A model generated the notes under the pieces. The model did not search any database. It worked only from the letters and a program-made list of their open reading frames with translations, and was not told where the DNA came from. Shown here piece after piece: positions 9,604 to 22,778 of a stretch of 64,000 nt of DNA. Each line of letters begins with the position of its first letter. Within the stretch, counting starts at the first letter, position 1. Origin of the DNA: Hordeum vulgare subsp. vulgare (Eukaryota; Streptophyta; Magnoliopsida; Poales; Poaceae); contig NC_058518.1 in NCBI RefSeq assembly GCF_904849725.1, forward strand, positions 508,077,225 through 508,141,224. Reading direction: 5' to 3'. The position numbers and the translations under genes were made by a program.

Positions 9604-12285
9604 ATGAAGGGATATTGTTCTAGATTGGGTTTGAAGGCCTTTGATGGTGTTGGTGCTAATGGAAATAGTGGAGGCTTGGCACTGTATTGGCATGAGAATT
9701 TGAATGTGTAGGTAAATTTCTCAAATGCCCGTTGTATTGATGCACATGTACAAGCCAGGCCGGATGAACAATCGTGGAGATTGACTTGTGTGTATGGTGA
9801 ACCGAGGGTGAAGGACCGTCATCTTATGTGGTCTCTCATGTCGAACCTTTGTGCAAATTCAGATTTACCATGGTTGGTGGTGGGCGATTTGAATGAATGC
9901 ATGTGGGATTTCGAGCACTTCTCCTTAACAGTGAGAGCACCATTACAGATGCAATCATTACAAGATGTCCTGGAGGTGTGCGACTTGGCTGATCTTGGGT
10001 TCAGTGGAGTTCCCTATACATTCGATAATAAAAGAAGCGGGAATGCAAACGTAAAAGTTTGTCTAGACAGGGCAGTGGCAAATCCGGCTTGGAGGAACAT
10101 CTTTTTCAATGCAATGGTACGCCACCTTACTTCCCCCTGCTCGGATCATCTACCTGTTCATGTGTGTTGTGATTATGTTGATGATAGACCAGGAAAGCCA
10201 AAGCGTAGGCAGTATGAGATCATGTGGGAAAGAGATCGAGCTCTCCAGGAGCTGATTGCTAAGGCATGGCTGGAGGCAGGAGAAAAGACATCCCTGGGTG
10301 ACGTGCATGCGGCTCTAAGGGGTACTATGCAAAAGCTGTGCAAATGGAGTAAGGAAAACTTTGACAGTGTAACTCTAGAAATTGAAAAATCACGGACACA
10401 ATTGGAGGAACTCATGTTGATGAATGCTGATAGATGTGAGAGCCAGAAGGTAAGAGATAAAATGAACAAGCTACTATATAGAGAAGAGTTAATGTGGATG
10501 CAACGTTCCCGTATCACTTGGCTCAAGGAAGGGGACTGAAATACATTTTTTTTCCCGTCAAAGGCTGTGTGGAGGGCTAGGAAGAATCATATCAAAAAAC
10601 TCAAAGACTCAAGTTGTCGGGTTTTTACAAGTGATGAAGCGATGGGGCGAGCAGCCATGGACTATTTTAAAAACATCTTCTGTGCTGTCCTTTCGGTGGA
10701 TCCAAGCCCCATTGTTAATCTAGTAGAAGCTGTTATAGATGATAATATAAATGCCTTATTGTGCACTGATTTTACTGATAAGGACATTTCAGACGCTTTC
10801 TTTCATATCGGGCCTCTTAAGGCACCGGGCCCGAACGGTTTTCCTGCGCGGTTCTTTTAGAGGAATTGGGGCACTATTAAGGAGAGTATTGTGGCGACAG
10901 TCCAGGAGTTTCTTCGGACAGGGGTAATGCCGGTAGAGGTCAAAAGTACTAATATAGTGCTGATCATGAAAATTCAGAACCCTGTTAATATTACATATTT
11001 CCGTCCAATTAGCCTCTGTAATGTTATTTATAAGGTGGTTTCTAAGTGACTTGTTAACCGCTTGAGGCCGATGTTGGATGGGATTATTTCTCCAACGCAA
11101 AGTGCTTTTATTCTTGGGTGAATGATCACTGATAACTCTTTGATTGCTTTTGAGTCTATTCACCAAATTAAGCAGGAAAAGGACTCCACAAGGACTTTAT
11201 GTGCCTACAAGCTAGATCTATCCAAAGCTTATGATAGAGTTGATTGTAATTACCTTAAGCAAATGATGCAAAAGCTTGGCTTCGCTCATCAGTGGGTTGA
11301 CTGGATTATGTCGTGTGTAACCTCGATGAGATATTCAGTAAAATTCAATGGAGCCATCTCAGATTCATTTGCACCGTCATGTGGACTACAACAAGGTGAT
11401 CCATTATCAGCATACTTATTTCTGTTTGTGGTGATGGTCTCTCTATTGTGTTCAACAAGGGTACAGATTCAACTGATTTGTCCCCGTTGAAGATAACTCG
11501 ACGAGCTCCTGAAATATCACTTCTCCTATTCGTAGATTACACTCTTTTATTTTTTTAAGGCCACTGGGCAGCAGGCGAATACTGTCAAGAAAATTCTCAA
11601 GACTTATGAGCAAGCTAGTGGTCAATTGTTGAATCCGGCAAAGTCCTCTATTCTTTTTGGAGAATCTTTTCCGGAGGCTACTATAGCTGAAGTCAAGGCG
11701 TCTTGGGGTGATCAGTTCTGGAGTTGAGGAGAAGTACTTGGGCGTACCCACTCCGGATGGCCGGCTTACTAAGGGCAAGCTTCAAAATCTACAAGAAAAG
11801 GTCAGTAAGAGATTGTCTCCTTTTGATGGGCACCCAACACAGTCTCGGAAGGAAACTCTCATAAAGTCTCTAGCCCAAGCAATCCCTATCTTCATTAGGA
11901 GTGTGTTCAAGATACCGCTCAGAGTGTGTGATGATTTGAACCGCATGATCCGGAATTATTTTTGGGGCTCGGATAAAGGGAAGTGGAAAACTCATTGGTT
12001 TGCTTGGGAGAAACTTTTGCGAGCAAAAGCACAAGGAGGGCTTGGGTCTAGGGATTTTAGAATTTTCAACCAAGCATTGCTTTAAAGGCAAGCTTGGCGT
12101 CTCCTAATTCATCCTAACAGTCTTTGTGCAAGGTTACTTAAGGCTAAATATTATCCAAATGGGCGGTTGAAGGACACAGTATTTTCAAGTAACCCCTCTC
12201 AGTCTTGGCAAGGGGTCTGTCATGGTCTTGAACTTTTGAAGAAAGGGCTTGTGTGGCGCATAGCAAACAGGCAAAATGTGAGAAT
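9604..12285 (+). pseudogene. LINE ORF2 5' part: endonuclease and reverse transcriptase, decayed
   Basis: An APE-type endonuclease (WLVVGDLNE near 9870, then the SDHLPV catalytic motif near 10143) is followed by a non-LTR reverse transcriptase: LKAPGPNG near 10815, FRPISLCN near 11000, [11 protein letters not shown] near 11212 and GLQQGDPLS near 11385. The expected FADD catalytic box is FVDY (near 11530), so the catalytic Asp pair is lost. In-frame stops include TAG near 9709, TGA after WLKEGD near 10537, TAG near 10858, and TGA near 11047 and 11119. Most stand where CAG or CGA is expected. The gene is cut at 12285 by a Copia element and resumes at 22779. Confidence 0.9.
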
Positions 12286-15200
12286 TGTTGGGGAACGCCG
12301 CATGGGAAACAAAAAATTTTCTACGCACATGAAGTCCTATCATGGTGATGATCATCTACGAGTGGGAGAACGGATCTACATACCCTTTGTAGATGCATAG
12401 CGGGAAGAGTTTAGATAACGCGTTTGATGTAGTGGTACGTCTTCACGATCCCAAGAACCGTCCCACGATCCATCCCGCGAACAGTCCCACGATCCGTCCC
12501 GATCAAGTACCGAACGGACGACACCTCTGCGTTCAGCACACGTACAGCTCGATGACGATCTCCGCTTTCTTGATCCAGCAAGAGAGACGGGGAGGTAGAT
12601 GAGTTCACCGGCAGCCTAACGGTGCTCCGGTGGTGGTGGTGTTGCTGATCCTGCAGGGCTTCGCCTAAGCTCCGCAGAAAACCGATCTAGAGGAGAAACA
12701 GAGAAGTAGAGGTGTCTAGATCTGAATTTTCCCTTGGCAAAAGTTGTCTCAAATCAGCCCTAGACCACCCGTATATAAAGAAGGAGGGGAGGGGAGGAGG
12801 CAGCCTCAAACCCTCAAGGTTTGGCCGAAACTGGAGGTGGAGGAGTCCTACTCCAATCCTACTTGGAGTAGGATTCCTCCTTTCCACTTGGAACCCCTTT
12901 CCACCTTTTCCACCTTTGGGTTTTGCCTCTCAAACCTTATGGGCCTTAGTGGGAACTTATTCCAGCCCACCAGGGGCTGGTTTTATCTCTTCCCACGCCC
13001 ATGAGGCCCCTTGGGGCGTGACACTGACGTCAGCTGTGCTTCCCTGGCAATGGCTCCAGAAAAGGGCTGATCCTGCAATCTCTGGCGTTAGCTAGATGAA
13101 TGCTTATGACAACGAACCTTCTCCTGCAACGGCATCAGAATAATGCTGCTAGCACTCCCCGGCAATGAAACTGGAAGATTATTGTTGATGGCCCACCAGC
13201 GCGTGGGTCCGCAGCAGTTTTTGAGGGTAGAGTATTCGACCCAATTTGTAGATCGCCAGTCAGGAGGTGAGAGTATACTCTCAAGTATTAGCAGCTGAAT
13301 TTTTCAGATTCAACCACACCTGAAAGATTAGTATCTGCAAGCACAATAGTAACAGCAAAGTAATATGATAACAACGGTGTCAGAAACGATCTGTTGACAG
13401 CATACTATTCCTAACGATTGTATCAATGGCGCCTCTGTTGTCGCGTTGACGGAAGTTGTCAATTCCTGTCAATGGCCAGCGAACAAACAGTGTAACGGGT
13501 AGTAGCAGTGTAACGAGCAATAGTAGCGGCAAGGAACAACAGTAGTAACAGCAGCAGAGCAAGACAAGTAACAGCAGTAGCAACAGTAGTAGTAGCAGCA
13601 GAGCAAGACAAGTAACAACAGTAGCAATAGTAGTAGCAGAAGTAGAGCAAGACAAGTAACAGCAGTAGGACAAACTCGTAGGCAATGGGTCAGTGATTTG
13701 TTTGGATGATATTCATCATGCAACAGCTATAACACGGAGAGATATGTGGCTAGCTCCCGTTCGTCAATGTGATGTAGGCATGCATTCCGTGTGTCGTCAT
13801 ACGTGCTTAGGGAAAAGAACTTGCATGACATCTATTATCCATCCCTCCCGTGGCAGCGGGGTCCAAAAGAAAACTACAGGATATTAAGGTTCTCCTTTTA
13901 ATAAAGAACTGGACCAACGCATTAGCACTTGGTGAACACATGAACTCCTCAAACTATGATCATCACCGGGAGTGGTTCTGGTTATTGTCACTCCGGGGTT
14001 GCCGTATCATAACACATAGTAGGTAACTACAACTTGCAAGATCGGATCTAAAACACACATATATTGGTGACAACATAATAATTTCAGATCTGAAATCATG
14101 GCACTCGGGCCCTAGTGACAAGTATTAAGCATGGCAAAGTAGTAGCAACATCAAATCTCATAACATAGTGGATACTAGGGATCAATCCCCATCAATACTA
14201 ACTCGATTACATATAGATCTCATCCTACTCATCACCGCCCAGCGATCCTACGAATAGATTACTCACGAACGACGAAGAGCTTCATGGAATTGGAGAGGGA
14301 AGAAGGTTGATGATGACGATGGTGACGATTTCCCCTCTCCGGAGCTCAAGACGGACTCCAGATCTGCCCTCCAGATGAAGAACAGGTGGTGGCGGCGCCT
14401 CCGTATCAAAAACACGGCGAAAACTTCTATTTTTATTTTTTCTGGGACGAAAGACAACTTATAGAGCTGGAGTTGGGGGCGGCAGGTGCCTGTGGGCCCC
14501 ACAAGCCTGCCCACCGCCACCAGGGGGGGTGGTGGCGGCGCAGGGGCTTGTGGCCCACTGGTCCACCCCCTGAGGTGGAACTTGGCGCAGATATTTTTGA
14601 TATTTTCCAAAACTGCTCCCCGTAAATTTTCAGGACGTTTGGAGAACTTTGATTTCTGCACAAAAATAACACCAAGGCAATTCTGCTGAAAACAGCGTCA
14701 CTCCATGTTAGTTCCATTCAAATCATGCAAATTATAGTCCAAAACAAGGGCAAAAGAGTTTGGAAAAGTAGATACGTTGGAGACGTATTAGACACCCCTC
14801 CCGATGGTCCCCGACACCCCTCCCGGCACTCCTGGTACACTACCGATGAGCCCGAAACTTTTCCGGTGACCAAAACAGGACTTCCTATATATCAATCTTC
14901 ATTTCCGGACCATTCCGGAACTCCTCGTGATGTCCCGGATCTCATCCGGGACTCTGAACAAACTTCGGTCACCAGCACCTATAACTCAACTATACCGAAA
15001 TGTCACCGAACCTTAAGTGTGCAGACCTTGCGGGTTCGGGAACTATGTAGACATGACCTGAGACACCTCTCAGTCAATATCCAATAGCGGGACCTGGATG
15101 CCCATATTGGATCCCACATATTCCACGATAATCTTATCGGTTGAACCTCTGTGTCAAGTATTCATATAATCCCGTACATCATTCCCTTTTTCCTTCGGTA

Positions 15201-15873
15201 TGTTACTTGCCCGAGATTCGATCGTCGGTATCCAATACCTATTTCAATCTCGTTATCGGCAATTCTCTTTACTCGTTCCATAATACAAGATCCCGTGGCT
15301 AACAACTTAGTCACATTGCTTGCAAGGCTTGTTTGTGATGTTGTATTACCGAGTGGGCCCCGAGATACCTCCCCGTCACACGGAGTGAAAAATCCCAGTA
15401 TTGATCCATGATAACTCAACTGACATCTTCGGAGATACTTGTAGTGCACCTTTATAATCACCCAGTTACGTTGTGATGTTTGATACACACAAAGTATTCC
15501 TCCGATGTCAGTGGATTACATGATCTCATGGTCATAGGAATATATACTTGACATGCAGAACACAGTAGCAACAAAATAACACGATCACATGCTACGTTCA
15601 TATATTAGGTCTTCGTCCATCACATGATTCTCACAATGATGTGATCCCGTTATCAAATGGCAACACTTGTCTATGGCTAGGAAACCTTAGCCATCCTTGA
15701 TCAACGAGCTAGTCAACTAGAGGCTCACTAGGGACAGTGTTTTGTCTATGTATCCACACATGTATTTGAGTTTCCAATCAATACAATTATAGCATGGACA
15801 ATAAACGATTATCTTGAACAAGGAAATATAATAATAACTAATTTATTATTGCCTCTAGGGCATATTTCCAACA
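12286..15873 (-). repeat. 3' LTR of the Copia element (left side), interrupted
   Basis: LTR sequence runs 12286-13024 and 14796-15873. The piece between is a separate solo LTR plus its duplicated GACAC. The polypurine tract (GGAAGTGGGAGAC on the minus strand) abuts it at 15874-15887. Confidence 0.92.
13025..14790 (-). mobile_element. solo LTR nested inside the Copia LTR
   Basis: The insert is absent from the sister LTR at 20956-22773 and from the third copy at 56972. It is flanked by GACAC on both sides (13020-13024 and 14791-14795). On the minus strand it starts TAATACGTCTCCAACGTATC and ends GCTGACGTCA. The first dinucleotide should be TG, so one G-to-A change is inferred. It has no coding domains. 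Near 13500-13680 it holds a run of CAGTAG/AACAGT-type short repeats with AGCAAGACAAGTAACA recurring at intervals. The family was not identified with certainty. Confidence 0.85.
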
Positions 15874-16059
15874 GTCTCCCACTTCCACTAGAGTCAATAA
15901 TCTAGTTCACATCACTATGTGATTTCTAACGAATCCAACACCCTTACAGTTCTGGGGTTTGATCACGTCTTGCTCGTGAGAGAGGTTTTAGTCAACGGTT
16001 CTGAACCTTTCAGATCCGAGTGAGCTTTCAAATCTTTATGTCATCTTATAGATGTTGCT

Positions 16060-17200
16060 ACTACGTGCTATTCGGAAATATTCCAAATATCCACTCTACT
16101 ATACGAATCCGTTTTACTACTCGTAGTTATTCGGATTAGTGTCAAAGCTTGCATCGACGTAACCTTTTATGACGAACTCTTTTAACACCTCCATAATCGA
16201 GAAAAATTCCTTAGTCCACTAGTTACTAAGGATAAATTTTTGACCATTGTCGAGTAATCCACTCGTGAATTACTTTCGTACCCCATGACAGATTCATGGT
16301 AGGGCACACATTAGGTGTGGTACACAGCATAGCATACTATAGAGCCTACGTCTAAAGCATAGGGGATGACCTTCGTCCTTTCTCTTTCTTCTGCCGTGGT
16401 CGGGCTTTGAGTCTTACTCAAATTCACACCTTACAACACAGCTAAGAACTCCTTCTTTGCTGATCTATTTTGAACTTCTCCAAAAACTTGTCAAGGCGTG
16501 CATTTCATTGAAATTTTTATCAAGCGTCTTGATCTACCTCTATAGATCTTGATGCTTAATGTTCAAGTAGCTTAATCCAGGTTTTCTTTCTAAAAACTCC
16601 TTTCAAAACAACCCTATATGCTTTCCAGAAATTCTACATCATTTCCGATCAACAATATGTCAACCACATATACTCATCACAAACTTTGTAGTGCTCCCAC
16701 TCACTTCTTTGGAAATACAAGTTTCACATAAACTTCGTATAAACCCAAAAGCTTTGATCATCTCATCAAAGCGCTTGTTCCAACTCCGAGATGCTTACTC
16801 CAGTCCTTAGAAGGATCGCTGAAGCTTGCATACTTGTTAGCATCCTTAGGATCGACAAAACCTTCTGGTTGTATCACATACAACCTTTCCTCAAGGAAAC
16901 CGTCAAGGAAACAATGTTTTGACATCCATCTGCAAGATGCAGCAACTGCTAACATAGTTCTAACAGACTTTCAGCATCACTACGAGTGAGAAAGTCTCAT
17001 CGTAGTCAACTCCTTGAACTTGTCGGAAACTTCTTTGCGACAAGTGAAGCTTCCTCATTGGTGACTTTTCACCATCATCGTATGTCTTCCTTTCAAAGAT
17101 CCATCTGTACTCAATAGTCTCACGACCATCAAGTAGTTCTTCCAAAGTCCACACCTTGGTTTCATACATGGATCCTCTCTCGGATTTCATGGCCTATAGC
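16060..17200 (-). pseudogene. Copia reverse transcriptase and RNase H, decayed
   Basis: The minus strand shows the RT start (EYRWIFERKTYDDG near 17090, GVDYDETFS near 17000). The catalytic box near 16656-16670 reads YVVDILLIGND where YVDDILLIGND is expected, so a catalytic Asp is lost. An RNase H remnant GYVDASFDTNPN lies near 16150. Many stops. Confidence 0.7.
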
Positions 17201-17479
17201 CATTTGTCGGAATTCGGGCCCACCATCGCTTCTCCATAGCTCGTAGGTTCATTGTTGTTCAACAACATGACCTCCAAGACAGGTTTATAGTACCACTCTG
17301 TAGCAGTACTCGACCTTGTCGACCTACGAGGTTTGTAGTAACTTGATCCGATGCTTAATGATCACTCTCATCAGCTTCCACTTCAATTGGTGTAGGCACC
17401 ACAGGAACAACTTCCTGCGCCCTGCTACACACTGGTTGAAGTGATGGTTCAGTAACCTCATCAAGTTCCTCCACCCTCC

Positions 17480-18900
17480 CACTCAATTCTTTTGAGAGAA
17501 ACTTTTCCTCGAGAAAGGAACCGTTTCTAGAAACAAACACTTTGCTTCTGGATCTGAGATAGGAGATGTATCCAACGATTTTGGATATCCGATGAAGATG
17601 CATTTATCTGCTTTGGGTTCGAGCTTATCAGACTGAAACTTTTCACATAAATTTCGCAGCCCCAAACTTTTAAGAAACGACAGCTTAGGTTTCTCCAAAC
17701 CATAGTTCATACGGTGTCATATCAAGGGAAATAGGTGGTGACCTATTTAAAGTGAATGCGGTTGTCTCTAATGCATAACCCATAAACGATAGTGGTAATT
17801 CCATAAGAGACATCATAGTATGCACCATATCTAATAGGGTGCAGCTACGACGTTCGGACACACCATCACACCATAGTGTTCCAGGCGGCATTATGTGTGA
17901 AACAATTTTCACATTGTCTTAAATGTATACCAAACTCGTAACTCAGATATTCATCTCTATGATCATATCGTAGACATGTTATCCTCATGTTACGATGATC
18001 TTCAACTTCACTCTGAAACTTCTTGAACCTTTCAATAATTCAGACATGTGTTTCATCAAGCAAATACGGTAGTATCCACTCAAATCTTCTGTGAAGTAAG
18101 AACATAACGATATCCACTGCGTGCCTTAGCACTCATTGGACTGGATACATCAAATGTATTACTTCCAATAAGTTACTCTCTTGTTCCATCTTAATGGAAA
18201 ACGAGGCCTTAAGTCATCTTACCCATGTGGCATGATTTGCATGTCTCAAGTGATTCAAAATCAAGTGAGTCCAAACGATCCATCTGCATGGAGTTTCTTC
18301 ATGCGTTTATACCAATAGGTATGGTTTGCATGTCTCAAACGTTTCAAAAATGAGTGAGTACAAAGATCCATCAGCATGGAGCTTATTCATGCATTTTATA
18401 CCAACATGACTCAAGTGGCAGTGCCACAAGTAAGTGGTACTATCATTACTACTTTGCATCTTTTGGCATCAATATTATGAACATGTGTATCATTACGATC
18501 AAGATTCAATGAACCGTTTACATCGGTGTATGACCATTGAAGGTATTATTCATGTAAACAGAATAAATTTTATTCTTGGACTTAAATGAATAACCGTATT
18601 GCAGTAAACATGATCTAACCATGTTCATGCTCAACGCAAACACCAAATAACAATTATTTAGGTTCAACACTAATCCCGATGGTAGAAGGAGCGTGCGATG
18701 TTGAACATATCAACCTTGGAAACACTTTCAACACATCGTCACCTCGCCTTTAGCTAGTCTCCGTTTATTCCGTAGCTTTTCATTTCGAGTTACTAACACT
18801 TAGCAACCGAACCGGTATCTAATACCCTCGTGCTACTAGGAGTACTAGTAAAGTACACATCAATATCATGTATATCCAATATACGTCTGTCGACTTTGCC
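17480..18900 (-). pseudogene. Copia protease and integrase, decayed
   Basis: Going leftwards on the minus strand, an LDTGS-type aspartic protease motif lies near 18815. Then comes an integrase core with WCDGVSERRSCTLLDMV near 17840, corresponding to the NGVAERRNRTLLDMV region, and LWFGETKPKLS-like sequence near 17690. A Ser/Glu-rich linker with VFVSRNGSFLEE follows near 17535. Stops and frame changes are frequent. Confidence 0.7.
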
Positions 18901-18939
18901 AGCCTTCTCATCTACCAAGTATCTAGGGTAGTTCCGCTT

Positions 18940-19740
18940 CAGTGACTGTTCCCCTTATAATAGAAGCACTCAGTCTCGGGTTTGGGTTCAACCTTGGGTT
19001 TCTTCACTAGAGCAGCAACTGGTTTGCCATTTCATGAAGTAATTCCTTCTTGCTCTTGCCCTTCTTGAAACTAGTGGTTTTACTAACCATCAACAATTGA
19101 TGCTCCAATATGATTTCTACTTTCGCGGTGTCGAACATCGCAAATAGCTCAAGGATCATCATATCTATCCTTGATCTGTTATAGTTCATCACTAAGCTCT
19201 AGTAGCTTGGTGGCAGTGACTTTGGAGAACTATGTCAGTCACTATCTTATCTGGAAGATCAACTCCCACTCGATTCAAGTAATTGTAGCACTCAGGCGAT
19301 CTGAGCACATGCTCAACAATTGAGCTTTTCTCCCTTACTTTGTAGACAAAGAATCTTGTCGAAGGTCTTATACCTATCAACAAGGGCACGAGCATGAAAT
19401 CCCAATTTCATCTCTTGGAACATCTCATATGTTCTATGACGTTCAGAACGTCTTTGGCTCCATAATTCTAAGCCGTTTAAGCATTAAGCACTGAACTATC
19501 ACGTTGTCATCAAGAACGTGTATGTCAGATGTTCGCAACATCCACAGACGACGCTCGAGGTTCAGCATACCGAGTGGTGCATTAAGGACATAAGCTTTCT
19601 GCGCAGCAATGAGGACAATCCTCAGTTTACGAACCCAGTCCGCATAATTGGTACTATCATCTTTCAACCAAATTTTCTCTAGGAACATATCAACAACAGT
19701 AGACCTACAGCGCAAGCTACAACATAATTTGCAAATGCCT
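18940..19740 (-). pseudogene. Copia gag, decayed
   Basis: Minus-strand gag fragments include NYADWVRKLRIVLIAAQKAY near 19620-19660, the conserved N-terminal part of BARE-type Gag. A further stretch at 19007-19395 has lost its frame several times. A weak zinc-knuckle remnant precedes the protease region. The equivalent gag start occurs in the second element near 56870-56960. Confidence 0.7.
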
Positions 19741-20939
19741 TTTGACTACGTTCATGATAATTTTAGTTAATCATATTACTAATAAACTCCCACTCAAATA
19801 GACATCTCTCTAGTTATTCGAGTGGCGCATGATCCAAATTCACTAACTCAAGTCCGATCATCATGTGAGTTGAGTTTAGCTTCAATGGTGAACATCTCCA
19901 TGTTGATCATATCAACCGTATGATTCATGCTCGACCTTTCGGTCTCCAGTGTTTCGAGGCCATGTCTGTACATGCTAGGCTCGTCAAGTTAAACCCGAGT
20001 GTTCCGCGTGTGCAACTGTTTTGCACCCGTTGTATGTGAACGTTGAGTCTATCACACCCGATCATCATGTGGTGTCTCGAAACGACGAACTGTCGCAAGA
20101 GTGCACAGTCGGGGAGAAAACAATTTATCTTGATAATTGGTGAGATATCACCTTATAATGCTACCGTCGTTACTAAGCAAAATAAGGTGCATAAAAGGAT
20201 TAACATCACATGCAAATCATAAGTGACATGATATGGCCATGAACTTGTGCTTCTTGATCTCCATCATCAAAGCACCGACATGATCTCCATCGTCACCGGT
20301 GCAGCACCATGATCTCCATCATTGTGCCGCCATCGTGGTTGTCGTGCTATCTATGCTATTACTACTAAAGCTACTCCTAGCAAAATAGTAACGCATCTAC
20401 AAGCACAAACATCAGTTTAAAAACAACCCTATGGCTCCTACCAGTTGCCGTAGCACCGACGTGCAAGTCGATATTTAACTATTACAACATGATCATGTCA
20501 TACATCCAATATATCACATCATGTTGTTGGCCATATCACATGATGAGCATACCCTGCAAAAACAAGTTAGATGTCCTCTAATTTGTTGTTGCATGTTTTA
20601 CGTGGCTGCTATGGATATCTAGTAAGATCGCATCTTACCTACGCAAAAACCACAACGGTGATGCATAAATTGCTATTTAACCTTCTCCAAGGACCACCTT
20701 GGTCAAATCCGATCCAACTAAAGCTGAAGAAACAGGCACCCACCAGTCACCTTGATGCAATCTCATTGCATGTTAACGGTGAAACCAGTCTCTCATAAGT
20801 GTACGAGTAATGTCGGTCTGGGCCGCTTCGATTCAACAATACCGCGGAACCAAGAGAAGACTAAGGAAGGAAGCAAAATAAACATCAACGCCCACAAACT
20901 CCTTTGTGTTCTACTTGAGATATCATCTACGCATGAACC

Positions 20940-20955
20940 TAGCTCATGATGCCAC
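20940..20955 (-). other. primer-binding site of the Copia element
   Basis: On the minus strand, directly after CCCCAACA, the sequence reads GTGGCATCATGAGCT. This is a degenerate match to the initiator-methionine tRNA complement (TGGTATCAGAGC) used by BARE-type elements. Confidence 0.6.
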
Positions 20956-22773
20956 TGTTGGGGAACGCCGCATGGGAAACAAAAAATTTCCTACGTGCAC
21001 GAAGTCCTATCATGGTGATGATCATCCACGAGTGGGAGAACGGATCTACATACCCTTTGTAGATGCACATCAGGAAGCGTTTAGACAACGCGGTTGATGT
21101 AGTGGTACGTCTTCACGATCCCACGAACCGTCCCACGATCCATCCCGCGAACAATCCCACTATCCGTCCCGATCAAGTACCGAACGGACGGCACCTCCAC
21201 GTTCAACACACGTACAACTCGATGACGATATCCGCCTTCTTGATCCAGCAAGAGAGACGGGGAGGTAGATGAGTTCACCGGAAGCCTAACGGCGCTCCGA
21301 TGGTGGTGGTGTTGCTGATCCTGCAGGGCTTCGCCTAAGCTCCGCAGAAAACCGATCTAGAGGAGAAACGAAGAAGTAGAGGTGTCTAGATCTGAATTTG
21401 CCCTTGGCAAAAGTTATCTCAAATCAGCCCTAGACCACCCGTATATAAAGGTGGAGGGGAGGGGAGGAGGCAGCCTCAAACCCTCAAGGTTTGGCCGAAA
21501 TTGGAGGTGGAGGAGTCCTACTCCAATCCTACTTGGAGTAGGATTCCTCCTTTTCACTTGGAAACCCTTTCCACCTTTTCCACCTTTGGGTTTTTGCCTC
21601 TCAAACCTTATGGGCCTTAGTGGGAACTTATTCCAGCCCACCAGGGGCTGGTTTTATCTCTTCCCACGCCCATGAGGCCCCTTGGGGCGTGACACCCGTC
21701 CCGATGGTCCACCGCACCCCTCCCGACACTCCCGGTACACTACCGATGAGCCCGAAACTTTTCTGGTGACCAAAACAGGACTTCCTATATATCAATCTTC
21801 GTTTCCGGACCATTCCAGAACTCCTCGTGATATCCGAGATCTCATCCGAGACTCTGAACATACTTCGATCACCAGCACCTATAACTCAACTATACCGAAA
21901 TGTCACCGAACCTTGAGTGTGCAGACCTTGCGGGTTCGGCAACTATGTAGACATGACCTGAGACACCTCTCAGTCAATATCCAATAGAGGGACCTAGATG
22001 CCCATATTGGATCCCACATATTCCACGATAATCTTATCGGTTGAACCTCTATGTCAAGGATTCATATAATCCGGTACATCATTCCCTTTGTCCTTCGGTA
22101 TGTTACTTGTCCGAGATTCGATCGTCGGTATCCAATACCTATTTCAATCTCGTTACCGGCAAGTCTCTTTACTCGTTCCGTAATACAAGATCCCGTGTCT
22201 AACAACTTAGTCACATTGCTTGCAAGGCTTGTTTGTGATGTTGTATTACCGAGTGGGCCCCGAGATACCTCTCCGTCACACAGAGTGACAAATCCCAGTA
22301 TTGATCCATGCTAACTCAACTAACATCTTCGGAGATACCTGTAGTGCACCTTTATAATCACCCAGTTACGTTGTGACGTTTGATACACACAAAGTATTCC
22401 TCCGATGTCAGTGAATTACATGATCTCATGGTCGTAGGAATATATACTTGACATGCAGAACACAGTAGCAACAAAATAACACGATCACATGCTACGTTCA
22501 TATATTAGGTCTTCGTCCATCACATGATTCTCACAATGATGTGATCCCGTTATCAAATGACAACACTTGTCTATGGCTAGGAAACCTTAGCCATCCTTGA
22601 TCAACGAGCTAGTCAACTAGAGGCTCACTAGGGACAGTGTTTTGTCTATGTATCCACACATGTATTTGAGTTTCCAATCAATACAATTATAGCATGGATA
22701 ATAAACGATTATCTTGAACAAGGAAATATAATAATAACTATTTTATTATTGCCTCTAGGGCATATTTCCAACA
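20956..22773 (-). repeat. 5' LTR of the Copia element (right side)
   Basis: This 1818-bp LTR is intact from end to end. It matches the left LTR once the nested insert there is removed (1817 bp). It contains the CCCGTATATAAAGG TATA region read on the plus strand near 21440, and ends in the inverted TGTTGG/CCAACA typical of this group. Confidence 0.93.
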
Positions 22774-22778
22774 AGAAT

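Larger units (their letters stand above)
12286..22773 (-). mobile_element. Copia LTR retrotransposon, BARE/WIS/Angela-type, nested in the LINE
   Basis: The boundaries are TGTTGGGG... at 12286 and ...TTTCCAACA at 22773, flanked by the 5-bp duplication AGAAT (12281-12285 and 22774-22778). In the element's own orientation (minus) the LTR starts TGTTGGAAATATGCCC, as in the BARE/WIS/Angela group. Order along the minus strand: LTR, PBS, gag, protease, integrase, RT, RNase H, PPT, LTR. All genes are heavily broken. The left LTR is enlarged by a solo LTR at 13025-14790. Confidence 0.93.

Noticed and set aside
13380..13723. Cys/Tyr/Leu-rich minus-strand frames
   Set aside because: They are translations of the CAGTAG/AACAGT microsatellite inside a solo LTR.
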